IMG/VR virus record: IMGVR_UViG_3300008113_000666
Span: 22,110-46,302 of that record
Direction: 5' to 3' (one strand)
Length of the DNA stretch: 24,193 nt
Origin: a virus
Shown: positions 5,895-11,670 of the stretch, one piece after another
How the letters are laid out: every line of letters starts with the position of its first letter
Numbering within the stretch: position 1 is the stretch's first letter
Made by a program: the position numbers and the translations under genes
Notes under the pieces: model-generated
What the model saw: the letters and a program-made list of their open reading frames with translations, nothing else
Told to the model about the DNA's origin: nothing
The model's database searches: none

Positions 5895-5973
5895 AAGTCA
5901 GCGTAGGGGAAGCTGCGGCGCAGCCTACGGGAACGGACTCCATGTCCGTGGCGGTTCGATTCCGCCCTGACTT
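5895..5973 (+). ncRNA. tRNA-like RNA: canonical acceptor stem and T-arm, non-canonical D-arm region
   Basis: AAGTCAG (5895-5901) pairs with CTGACTT (5967-5973) over 7 bp. The T-arm GGCGG-TTCGATT-CCGCC (5950-5966) is perfect and joins the acceptor strand directly, as in tRNA. A 17-nt arm (5933-5949) can form 5 bp around CTCCATG, which would read as anticodon CCA (Trp) after U33, or 6 bp around 5 nt. The D-arm region (5902-5929) is instead a bulged hairpin, CGTAG-GGGAA-GCTGC-GGC-GCAGC-CTACG. There is no variable loop, position 8 is C rather than U, residue 37 is U and CCA is not encoded. It is either a degenerate tRNA-Trp or a tRNA mimic. Confidence 0.6.
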
Positions 5974-6000
5974 CTAAATCAAACCCAATAACATTACGTT

Positions 6001-6321
6001 ATGTCTAACAAACTCCACACCTTCTACGTCAAGGCTACGAAACATGAGCTGACTATCCTAGACGAGATGGTTAACTTCATGGGGCAGCGCATCCTATTAG
6101 TCGAACACCCCATCCTTGGGGATGAGGCGCCAGTCATCGCAGTATGCCACGAGCACATGTCCAAGAGCGAAGAGGGCTACGTCTACGGAGCGGCGGCAAA
6201 CACAACGTTCTTCGACACCGACGACATGTACGAAGGCAGTGACTACGAACCGCTCTTCATCGGCGACAAACTAACCTATCGCTTCATTATTGAAAACTAC
6301 GACCGAAGCACCGAATTCTAA
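6001..6321 (+). CDS. Acidic protein, 106 aa, unknown function
   Basis: The protein starts MSNKLHTFYVKATKHELTIL and has alternating beta-like segments (RILLVEHPILGDEAPVIAVC). It is acidic in its second half. The start context attACGTTATG is a one-base variant of the ACGTCATG motif seen at neighbours. It follows the tRNA-like element by 27 nt and precedes the next gene by 12 nt. No signal peptide, membrane segment or known motif is present. Confidence 0.7.
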   Translation: MSNKLHTFYVKATKHELTILDEMVNFMGQRILLVEHPILGDEAPVIAVCHEHMSKSEEGYVYGAAANTTFFDTDDMYEGSDYEPLFIGDKLTYRFIIENYDRSTEF

Positions 6322-6333
6322 ACACATCACGTC

Positions 6334-6633
6334 ATGAAAACAACCACCGAAATCTACAAGTTCGACACCCTGAGCATCTCAGGTTGCTACCTCCTAGCTA
6401 TCGTGAACTACGACTACTCAGGGATGACGACCGAAGAGCTGAAGCCGCTCGACGACTTCTTCATGGACATCAGGAACGTCATACAGCGGCGTCACCCTGA
6501 CGAGGACATCAGCTACCTGCTCGTTATGGCAGGGGAGCCACAGGAACCATCGTTTGAGCTGTGTGCTGTCAGCGGACTATACTCCGAATGCTACGAAGTA
6601 GATGTAATGGTACATGCAAAGAGCAAAGCGTAA
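6334..6633 (+). CDS. Acidic protein, 99 aa, unknown function
   Basis: The protein begins MKTTTEIYKFDTLSISGCYL and contains an acidic helical stretch around residues 30-50, then a beta-like end (PSFELCAVSGLYSECYEVDV). The start has the atcACGTCATG context. The next gene starts 4 nt after the stop, so both are probably in one transcript. No family is recognised. Confidence 0.7.
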   Translation: MKTTTEIYKFDTLSISGCYLLAIVNYDYSGMTTEELKPLDDFFMDIRNVIQRRHPDEDISYLLVMAGEPQEPSFELCAVSGLYSECYEVDVMVHAKSKA

Positions 6634-6637
6634 CGTC

Positions 6638-6847
6638 ATGACTACCGACCAAGAACTCGACCTCATCTTCGCCTATGAAAACGGCGACCTCACGGAGCAA
6701 CAAACGCTCCACCTGTTTGGACACCTCATCAAGTCAGGCATGATACGAGGCCTGCAAGGACACTACCAACGAACCGCAAGGTTCCTCATCGACCAACAAT
6801 ACGTCAGCCCATCGGGTGACATCCTCATTGACCTCGCAGAACTCTAA
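6638..6847 (+). CDS. Widespread small phage protein (LIxxGxxxxLQGHYxRTAxxLI family), 69 aa
   Basis: The start at ATG 6638 has the gtaACGTCATG context. An upstream in-frame ATG would overlap the previous gene and is not needed. Residues 8-22 read DLIFAYENGDLTEQQ, followed by LFGHLIKSGMIRGLQGHYQR and TARFLID. This signature recurs in small proteins of unrelated tailed phages, from memory of annotations, and has no assigned function. It is predicted to be all-helical. Recognition rests on pattern memory, not on a search. Confidence 0.75.
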   Translation: MTTDQELDLIFAYENGDLTEQQTLHLFGHLIKSGMIRGLQGHYQRTARFLIDQQYVSPSGDILIDLAEL

Positions 6848-6849
6848 TC

Positions 6850-7023
6850 ATGCGGTACACAGAACGAAACGCCATCGCAGAGGCCATCCTGCGGAACGAG
6901 AAAACGTACAACGGAGTTGATCTCCCCTCACCTCAGGTGGCGGGTACGTACACACAGCAGAGGACGTATGCACTGCTTTGTGCAGACCAAATCATCAGGA
7001 ACTCAAACAGCAAGCAACCATGA
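6850..7023 (+). CDS. Small basic protein, 57 aa, unknown function
   Basis: The frame starts at ATG 6850, 2 nt after the previous stop codon, and ends at TGA 7021-7023, which overlaps the next ATG (ATGA at 7020). It reads MRYTERNAIAEAILRNEKTY then VDLPSPQVAGTYTQQRTYAL. An N-terminal helix and a Tyr/Thr/Gln-rich middle are visible. The tight packing at both ends supports it as a real gene. Confidence 0.6.
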   Translation: MRYTERNAIAEAILRNEKTYNGVDLPSPQVAGTYTQQRTYALLCADQIIRNSNSKQP

Positions 7024-7403
7024 GCCGTATCAAGGTCAGGTTTCACCTCAGCAAGGGCGTTCACTTCATGCATTGGCAGGTCAGGATTGGGGATGCTGTC
7101 TCCTACTACGACCCGTCACAAGTGCGACTTACCATGACCAATGCAAGGTTGGTTAACCACGCCTCGACTGCAAAGAAAATCTTTGAGGGTGAGAACAAGA
7201 GTGTGTGCTCATGGGTGGCATGCGAATCACTTGAGGTCATGCCCAAGGATGACGCCCCACTCACACTCACCTACGAGAAGTGCAGGGTGTTCTACAACCC
7301 CAAACGTCAGCCGAATTGGACGGACATCAACGGCAACATCTTAGATGGGACAACCCACAAGACAATCGTTTCAATCGAAAACCGCTTATACAAACAAGCA
7401 TGA
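7020..7403 (+). CDS. Soluble protein, 127 aa, unknown function
   Basis: The chosen start is ATG 7020, coupled by ATGA to the previous stop; an in-frame ATG at 6978 lies inside the upstream gene. The protein reads MSRIKVRFHLSKGVHFMHWQ and appears beta-rich, with FHLSKGVHFMHWQVR, then VSYYDPSQVRLTM and later LTYEKCRVFYNP. It is basic overall and has three Cys. It overlaps the FISUMP gene by ATGA at 7400, so these two products are made together. No domain is recognised. Confidence 0.7.
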   Translation: MSRIKVRFHLSKGVHFMHWQVRIGDAVSYYDPSQVRLTMTNARLVNHASTAKKIFEGENKSVCSWVACESLEVMPKDDAPLTLTYEKCRVFYNPKRQPNWTDINGNILDGTTHKTIVSIENRLYKQA

Positions 7404-7873
7404 AAACTATCCGTAACGGAGACGACATCCAAATCGTTCAGGATATAGACGAGTGGGTTGTCCTTCAAACAGCCGCTATGTGCATCAACCCCGACAACGG
7501 GGATTGCTACTACAACTGGCATGCTGTCGATGACCCACGAGGACTTTCTCCCGAAGGATTCCACGTTCCGTCACATATGGAGTGGCTTGAACTTATTAGG
7601 TGCTGCGGGGGTGACGAAAAAGCGGGTAACTTATTGAGATCGACGAAAAAGTGGGGCGGAACTGGACCTGTCAAAGGATTCAATGCCATCCCTTCAGGAT
7701 GCCGAAGCGGATATGGAATCTTCAACTATGATGAGTTCTACGCGAGTTGGTGGTCTTCCACCCCTAATGGTTCAGCGGCTTGGTACTGCTCCCTGTACTC
7801 TAAGGACTCGATTGCCTACCGAGGCAGCGCCGACTTTCAAAACGGATTCTCTGTACGCTTAATCAAAGATTAA
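7400..7873 (+). CDS. FISUMP-domain protein (Fibrobacter succinogenes major paralogous domain), 157 aa
   Basis: Residues 36-64 (CYYNWHAVDDPRGLSPEGFHVP then EWLELI) and 116-154 (SWWSSTP, AWYCSLYSKDS, NGFSVRLIKD) match the FISUMP (Fib_succ_major, TIGR02145) pattern YNWxAVxDPRGLCPxGWHVPSxxEW ... WWSST ... GFSVRLIKD. Known members are mostly exported Bacteroidetes and Fibrobacter proteins. This copy lacks a signal peptide and consists of the domain plus a 30-residue N-terminal extension, so it would stay in the cytoplasm or join the virion. It is translationally coupled to the upstream 127-aa gene. A binding or adhesin role is plausible, but the family has no agreed biochemical function. Confidence 0.85.
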   Translation: MKTIRNGDDIQIVQDIDEWVVLQTAAMCINPDNGDCYYNWHAVDDPRGLSPEGFHVPSHMEWLELIRCCGGDEKAGNLLRSTKKWGGTGPVKGFNAIPSGCRSGYGIFNYDEFYASWWSSTPNGSAAWYCSLYSKDSIAYRGSADFQNGFSVRLIKD

Positions 7874-7878
7874 AACTC

Positions 7879-8118
7879 ATGACACAAGACAAGAAATACC
7901 CCAACGGACTGCGAGAGTACCTTGAGACACTCGTCATGATGTCAGTTGAGCTGGAGTCAAGGGACCTGCCCATGCATCTCATCAACTACATAGATCACGC
8001 TATCGACTGGTCGGAAGAGTTCGAGCAAATGTACAGCGGCAGAAACATGAGGATATGGGATGGTGATTGGTTGGATGCAATCCAAGAATTTGTAGATGAG
8101 AAAATTTCCAAGTCATGA
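7879..8118 (+). CDS. Acidic helical protein, 79 aa, unknown function
   Basis: The protein reads MTQDKKYPNGLREYLETLVM and then LPMHLINYIDHAIDWSEEFE. It is predicted to be all-helical and acidic, without membrane segments. The start lies 5 nt after the FISUMP stop codon and the stop overlaps the next start by ATGA. No family is recognised. Confidence 0.7.
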   Translation: MTQDKKYPNGLREYLETLVMMSVELESRDLPMHLINYIDHAIDWSEEFEQMYSGRNMRIWDGDWLDAIQEFVDEKISKS

Positions 8119-8354
8119 ATGAACTACCTGAAGATGAGTTGATTGAGTTGGCCGAAGGCCCCAACAACGAGATAGCTGATGCCGCTATGGCAGAGCTACG
8201 CCGACGATTCGACGCCTCATACGTGTGGTGTCCATGTCTTGACTACGCTGTAGTCAAAAAGGACGAATGCGAGAAGATGCTCGAAGCTGAACAATCCCAA
8301 GCGGGTATAGATGCGCCCAAAATGGACGGAAGTATACCCGATAGCACCCAATAA
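8115..8354 (+). CDS. Small acidic protein with WCPCLDY motif, 79 aa
   Basis: The protein reads MNELPEDELIELAEGPNNEI, then AMAELRRRF, then YVWCPCLDYAVVKKDECEKM. The Cys-Pro-Cys pair and the later Cys could form a small metal- or disulfide-stabilised hairpin. The first half is helical. ATGA overlap with the upstream gene indicates coupling. Two perfect hairpins overlap the gene: GGCC-GAA-GGCC near 8150 and TTGACTAC-GCT-GTAGTCAA at 8239-8257. Function unknown. Confidence 0.65.
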   Translation: MNELPEDELIELAEGPNNEIADAAMAELRRRFDASYVWCPCLDYAVVKKDECEKMLEAEQSQAGIDAPKMDGSIPDSTQ

Positions 8355-8361
8355 TAACGTC

Positions 8362-8445
8362 ATGCGCCTAAAATTCACGCCATGGGAATGCACAAAGAAA
8401 CCAAGGAAACAATCACGACCCTTACACAATGCTTTGAGTCAGTGA
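8362..8445 (+). CDS. Possible 27-aa basic leader peptide overlapping the next gene
   Basis: ATG 8362 carries the strong ataACGTCATG context found before real neighbouring genes, but opens only 27 codons (MRLKFTPWECTKKPRKQSRP and so on) to TGA 8445. It overlaps the longer frame starting at ATG 8382. It may be a leader peptide that couples to that gene, or a relic of the gene's earlier start. Support is the start motif only. Confidence 0.3.
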   Translation: MRLKFTPWECTKKPRKQSRPLHNALSQ

Positions 8446-8684
8446 TTTGGATGGCCATCAGGTATGCAAACGGTCGGCATACCTATGCACCATCTGATGT
8501 GAGGCATGCGATCAAGATGTTCCAAAAAGTGTATCCGTCATGGAAACCACAGGAAGACATCACGATTAAGAGGCCTAACCTAGTGGACGAACCCGAACTA
8601 TTCTACGAATCAGATTACTTGTGGGACTTAGTAAACAACGAAGATGAGCGAGAAAAAGAAAACCTACAAGGAGATGTACCTTGA
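8382..8684 (+). CDS. Soluble protein, 100 aa, unknown function
   Basis: The protein reads MGMHKETKETITTLTQCFES, then an amphipathic helix VIWMAIRYANGRHTYAPSDV, and an acidic end. The start may be ATG 8382 or 8388. An in-frame stop at 8355 prevents a longer form, so the ACGTCATG at 8362 does not serve this frame. It overlaps the next gene by 41 nt. A 7-bp hairpin (GGTATGC/GCATACC) lies around 8460-8483. No family is recognised. Confidence 0.65.
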   Translation: MGMHKETKETITTLTQCFESVIWMAIRYANGRHTYAPSDVRHAIKMFQKVYPSWKPQEDITIKRPNLVDEPELFYESDYLWDLVNNEDEREKENLQGDVP

Positions 8685-8865
8685 GCAGAATGCTCCAAAC
8701 ATGGGGCTAGACAAGCTTCAAGGAGACCTCAACATACTATTCGACATCCTTCACCCGTATCAAATGTGGGTAAGAGAGAGCGAGTCTCACATAACGGTAA
8801 GGACGGACTTCAAAACAAGGTATGAACCTCAACTGAATCTGTTCTTTGGTGAACCAAACAAATGA
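8644..8865 (+). CDS. Basic helical protein, 73 aa, unknown function
   Basis: The protein reads MSEKKKTYKEMYLEQNAPNM, then LDKLQGDLNILFDILHPYQM. It overlaps the upstream gene by 41 nt in another frame. A shorter form from ATG 8674, within AAGGAGATG, would nearly remove the overlap. Its TGA overlaps the next ATG (8862). No domain is recognised. Confidence 0.6.
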   Translation: MSEKKKTYKEMYLEQNAPNMGLDKLQGDLNILFDILHPYQMWVRESESHITVRTDFKTRYEPQLNLFFGEPNK

Positions 8866-8993
8866 TAGAGCCATACTATCAGACATCCATATGGATCTGC
8901 GTGTTGCTTGGATGGCTAGTAACCATCAGAACCAACACCGAACTAAGAAACGAATTAGTAAAACTAAAAACACAATCAAATGAAAATCAATGA
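8862..8993 (+). CDS. 43-aa single-pass membrane protein
   Basis: This frame was read directly from the sequence. It reads MIEPYYQTSI, then a hydrophobic segment WICVLLGWLVTI (residues about 8-22), then a polar helix NTELRNELVKLKTQSNENQ. It starts by ATGA overlap with the upstream gene and ends 14 nt into the next gene. The layout, one N-terminal membrane helix with a short cytoplasmic or periplasmic coil, resembles small phage membrane proteins and spanin-like peptides. No function can be assigned. Confidence 0.5.
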   Translation: MIEPYYQTSIWICVLLGWLVTIRTNTELRNELVKLKTQSNENQ

Positions 8994-9594
8994 AGTAGTT
9001 AAGGACGCAGAGGTCAGGAAGCGCGTCCGTCGAAACCTGAAGCACTGGTATGCTCAGTCCACCAGCGAAGACAGGTACGAAGGAGAACGTTGGTACTCCG
9101 AAGCAAGCATGTTCTGCCAGTTTCTCTCTGAGAAATACAACGTAAGCAAGGTGGTTGCAGCAGGTGTAGTCAGTGCGTTATCACCTAACAACAAGTGGGG
9201 ACGCAATAAGATCGACGCAGAGATTGTTCTGTCAGCAGTATCGCTGGGCATTGACCAAAGCCAAGTGAAGGTGTCCACCTTCAACGCGAACAAGAAGCGT
9301 GCTTTCTTGATCGCAAACGGAAGTCAGAAGATGCTCAAGTCCTCACCTAAGACCTATGCCTTCGCAAAGAATATCGGTGATGAGGATCCCAATCACGTAA
9401 CCATCGACCGCTGGCACATCAGAGCTTGCCAAACCACGAGCAAGACGCCTGTGCAAGTGAAGGAGCACGTCACCTCCAAGCAGTATTCTGTCATCGAACA
9501 GGAGACCATCAAGGTAGCCAACGACCTGGGCCTGAAGCCACATCAGCTGCAAGCAACCGTGTGGGTCACTATTAAAAATCGGTGGAACCGATAA
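8980..9594 (+). CDS. Phage protein with VxxALSPxxxW signature, possible DNA glycosylase-like fold, 204 aa
   Basis: Residues 56-84 (SKVVAAGVVSALSPNNKWGR, then NKIDAE) and 136-148 (DPNHVTIDRWHIR) match a family of phage proteins of unknown function, annotated from memory as DUF7178-like. In that family an ALSP..W block, a KA..I..G block and a D..V.vDrW block recur. The helical layout with a late Asp is reminiscent of HhH-GPD DNA glycosylases, but the helix-hairpin-helix is not clearly visible. It begins inside the end of the 43-aa membrane gene. Placed just before the replication genes, a role in DNA modification or repair would fit. That is inference. Confidence 0.65.
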   Translation: MKINEVVKDAEVRKRVRRNLKHWYAQSTSEDRYEGERWYSEASMFCQFLSEKYNVSKVVAAGVVSALSPNNKWGRNKIDAEIVLSAVSLGIDQSQVKVSTFNANKKRAFLIANGSQKMLKSSPKTYAFAKNIGDEDPNHVTIDRWHIRACQTTSKTPVQVKEHVTSKQYSVIEQETIKVANDLGLKPHQLQATVWVTIKNRWNR

Positions 9595-9616
9595 CCAATA
9601 ACAATCTGTCAATCAA

Positions 9617-9691
9617 ATGATTATCTCGATTTACCTAAAGCTTTTTCTAAGTCGCTTCGGCTTTCATCCCAACTTCACCTCTGAACTCTAA
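9617..9691 (+). CDS. Possible 24-aa hydrophobic peptide
   Basis: The frame MIISIYLKLFLSRFGFHPNF and four more residues fills most of the gap between two genes and is preceded by AATCAA, like other starts here. It has a mildly hydrophobic, basic N-terminal helix. It is too short to support by sequence alone and could be chance. Confidence 0.25.
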   Translation: MIISIYLKLFLSRFGFHPNFTSEL

Positions 9692-9703
9692 ACACAGAAC
9701 AAC

Positions 9704-10558
9704 ATGAACAACTCATTCGAAACCCTGAACTGGCTGGTTCAAAAAGAGCAGCTCTTCCTTGCAGATGGCACGCCAACTGACATCTTCGCTGTAGTACGTC
9801 AAGACAACCGTGACGTGTTTGCGTCAGTGAAATCTGGTTACGCAGAATTCCAGAATCATCAGATGCTGGAGCTTGTGAAGTCGATCTCAAGCGTGGCCAA
9901 CATGGAGATTCACAAAGCTGGATGCTTTCAAGGCGGCCGTAAGACCTACGTACAGCTTGTCTCGCCAGTGTCTATCGACGGGATCGGCGACAACAAAGAC
10001 AAAGTAAACTTCTACAGCACATGTCTCAACTCACATGACGGGACGACTGCCTTGTCTTGGGGCAGCACCAACATCACCATCAGCTGCCAAAACACATTCC
10101 ACCGTGCCGTCAAGAGTATGAATAGCAGCGCACGTCATACCCGCCGCTCGATCGACGAAGTATTGAACATGATCAGCTTGAACATGCCCATGATCGACGA
10201 GTCTGTGCTTGAGGCAGAGCGCACCGCAGAGACCATGATGGCCATGTCCAAGAAGCTTGTGAAGCCGCGAGATGTGGAGGAGTTCATCAAGAACATTTTC
10301 AAGGTTGACTTCGCGGTTGACACCAAGGAAAACACCAACGCTAAGCGATTCAATCGGGCTGAGGTTCTCAAGGAGGCGATCCGATCTGAGATGGCGCAGA
10401 AGGGCAACACTGCTTGGGGCATGTTCAGCGGACTCACCAAGTTCACTACACACCTGTCAAGCAAGAACGCAGACAGCCGTGAGGCCAACAAGTACTCTGG
10501 CATCTACAACAACATGGACAACGTAGGCTTCAAGCTTGCATCTCAATCAGTAATCTAA
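9704..10558 (+). CDS. DUF932 / phage-plasmid-like protein (TIGR03299 type), 284 aa
   Basis: The N-terminal half contains DIFAVVRQDNRDVFASVKSG, then YAEFQNHQMLELVKSI, then a GCFQGGRKTYVQL block. This is the order expected for DUF932 proteins: a VVR.D dipeptide strand, a QN pair, and aG...gG.k. A later CQNTFHRAVK matches the conserved C.N.....f......sH-type segment. The C-terminal 120 residues are helical and variable. DUF932 proteins are frequent in phages and plasmids, near recombination genes, and no biochemical activity is established. Length is typical. The start is preceded by AGAACAACATG with no Shine-Dalgarno sequence. Confidence 0.8.
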   Translation: MNNSFETLNWLVQKEQLFLADGTPTDIFAVVRQDNRDVFASVKSGYAEFQNHQMLELVKSISSVANMEIHKAGCFQGGRKTYVQLVSPVSIDGIGDNKDKVNFYSTCLNSHDGTTALSWGSTNITISCQNTFHRAVKSMNSSARHTRRSIDEVLNMISLNMPMIDESVLEAERTAETMMAMSKKLVKPRDVEEFIKNIFKVDFAVDTKENTNAKRFNRAEVLKEAIRSEMAQKGNTAWGMFSGLTKFTTHLSSKNADSREANKYSGIYNNMDNVGFKLASQSVI

Positions 10559-10571
10559 ATTAGCCGACACA

Positions 10572-10754
10572 ATGAACATCACACAGGAGATGAACCACAT
10601 CCAAAGACAGAACGAACTAGTAGATAAAACCAAGCTCTTGGACCGAGTGCTTGAGGCGTATGCAGAGTACCTCCGCAAGGGGGACTCTGACATACTCCTG
10701 AGCAAGCTGAGTGTCATAGTGGATGACGCTGAGAACTTTGGTTTCACCAAATAA
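10572..10754 (+). CDS. Small helical protein, 60 aa, unknown function
   Basis: The protein reads MNITQEMNHIQRQNELVDKT and then LLDRVLEAYAEYLRKGDSDI. It is predicted to be two amphipathic helices with coiled-coil potential. It follows the DUF932 gene by 13 nt and precedes the next gene by 7 nt. No family is recognised. Confidence 0.6.
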   Translation: MNITQEMNHIQRQNELVDKTKLLDRVLEAYAEYLRKGDSDILLSKLSVIVDDAENFGFTK

Positions 10755-10761
10755 CACAGAC

Positions 10762-10959
10762 ATGTATGTGATCACAGCAACAAGAAATTCTCGATTAGAG
10801 ATTTTCACCTTTCCTGTCGGTGTCTTTGACGACAGAGACGCAGCTATCCAAGCAGCGAAAGACCACAAAGAAGAGTTCGGGAAGCATTACGACTACTACG
10901 TATACGCCTTCGAGTTAAACACAGCAAACGCAAGTTCACCACCTATCTTCATGGTATGA
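10762..10959 (+). CDS. Small protein, 65 aa, unknown function
   Basis: The start at ATG 10762 gives MYVITATRNSRLEIFTFPVG, then DDRDAAIQAAKDHKEEFGKH, then a Tyr-rich strand. An in-frame ATG at 10723 is rejected because it lies inside the upstream gene. The predicted beta-beta-helix-beta layout is compact. The stop overlaps the ATG of the DnaA-like gene by ATGA, so the two are coupled. Confidence 0.65.
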   Translation: MYVITATRNSRLEIFTFPVGVFDDRDAAIQAAKDHKEEFGKHYDYYVYAFELNTANASSPPIFMV

Positions 10960-11345
10960 GTAAGGAAGTAATGGATCTCGTAGACGAGTGCTACATGTGT
11001 ATCTTGGGATTTGAGATGACGCGAGAACAAAAAGCGATGGCACTGAAGTCGAGGCTTGCGGAACATGTAAGACCTCGCTCAGCTATCTTGGTAGCCTTGA
11101 CTACAAGGTTCAGTATCTCCGAAGTCGCAAGAACGCTTGGCATAAATCACGCAACGGTCATCCATCACCGTAGAAATCACGATGGAAACTACAAGCACTG
11201 GGGAGGCTATGACGTCATGTACATCACGGCTCTCGAAGTGGTCAACAGAAACCTTTTAAGCAACAGAAATGAACAAGTTAATTTTGATCCTGCCGCTAAC
11301 TCTTGCGGCGTGCTCCAGCACGAAGAAGGCGGTCCACCCTGCTGA
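10956..11345 (+). CDS. DnaA domain IV-like DNA-binding protein, 129 aa
   Basis: Residues 36-74 contain RPRSAILVALTTRFSISEVA followed by RTLGINHATVIHHRRNHDG. This matches the helix-turn-helix and the DHTTV-like signature loop of DnaA domain IV, which binds DnaA boxes. The ATPase domain of DnaA is absent and the whole protein is 129 residues. An N-terminal helix pair (residues 1-35) precedes it. Such stand-alone domains in phages may bind the origin, titrate host DnaA or act as repressors; the sequence does not distinguish these. The last 25 codons overlap the lipoprotein gene in another frame. Confidence 0.75.
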   Translation: MSKEVMDLVDECYMCILGFEMTREQKAMALKSRLAEHVRPRSAILVALTTRFSISEVARTLGINHATVIHHRRNHDGNYKHWGGYDVMYITALEVVNRNLLSNRNEQVNFDPAANSCGVLQHEEGGPPC

Positions 11346-11424
11346 GTGTTGCGTCCACAACTTACTGACGTCATTGGAGTCAATGCACTCTTGCAAACCT
11401 GAATCCTGTGACTTTGACGAATAA
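11269..11424 (+). CDS. Small lipoprotein, 51 aa, overlapping the DnaA-like gene
   Basis: This frame was read directly from the sequence: MNKLILILPLTLAACSSTKK, then a Cys-rich end (AECCVH, HSCKPESCDFDE). LTLAAC is a good lipobox, so signal peptidase II would cut before Cys15 and leave a 37-residue lipid-anchored peptide with four more Cys. It starts inside the 3' end of the DnaA-like gene in a different frame, with 77 nt of overlap. Size and lipobox recall Rz1-type outer-membrane spanins, but those usually overlap their inner-membrane partner and are Pro-rich, so that assignment is weak. It could also be an exclusion lipoprotein. Confidence 0.6.
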   Translation: MNKLILILPLTLAACSSTKKAVHPAECCVHNLLTSLESMHSCKPESCDFDE

Positions 11425-11441
11425 TAATGTTGCCCAAAGAC

Positions 11442-11472
11442 TTGACTCATACCTTTCTGAGGCTTATCTTTG
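11442..11472 (+). promoter_or_regulatory. Rightward promoter P4
   Basis: TTG (11442-11444), a 20-bp spacer and TATCTTTG (11465-11472) followed by CGGCATC form a complete Bacteroidetes promoter. It resembles P2 and P3 at the -7 box but lacks their GGAATT block. It drives the gene at 11503 after a leader of about 25-30 nt. Confidence 0.65.
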
Positions 11473-11502
11473 CGGCATCTAAAAACTCAAACCCGTAACG
11501 TC

Positions 11503-11670
11503 ATGCACGATTACAATTTTCATGGAGTTCAAGTTGGAACCGAGCTAGAGTTCACGTACTCATACGACAGGGACGGTGACACGTTCTTGACCCCAAGTAG
11601 GAGTCTCGCCGTATCGAGGGGCAAAAACGTCAAGCTGGTCAAAGTATCAAGAGCAGAAGATGGTAACTGA
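11503..11670 (+). CDS. Small basic protein, 55 aa, unknown function
   Basis: The start at ATG 11503 has the gtaACGTCATG context. An upstream in-frame TTG at 11470 falls inside the promoter and is rejected. The protein reads MHDYNFHGVQVGTELEFTYS and then RDGDTFLTPSRSLAVSRGKN, and looks all-beta. It overlaps the next gene by 11 nt. No family is recognised. Confidence 0.65.
   Translation: MHDYNFHGVQVGTELEFTYSYDRDGDTFLTPSRSLAVSRGKNVKLVKVSRAEDGN

Noticed and set aside
7400-7873. Diversity-generating retroelement target, because FISUMP proteins can resemble C-type lectin-like variable proteins
   Set aside because: No reverse transcriptase and no template repeat of the C-terminal region are visible in the window.
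10031-10503. Two long minus-strand frames opposite the DUF932 gene
   Set aside because: They are antisense shadows of a well-supported gene and their translations show no recognisable domain.
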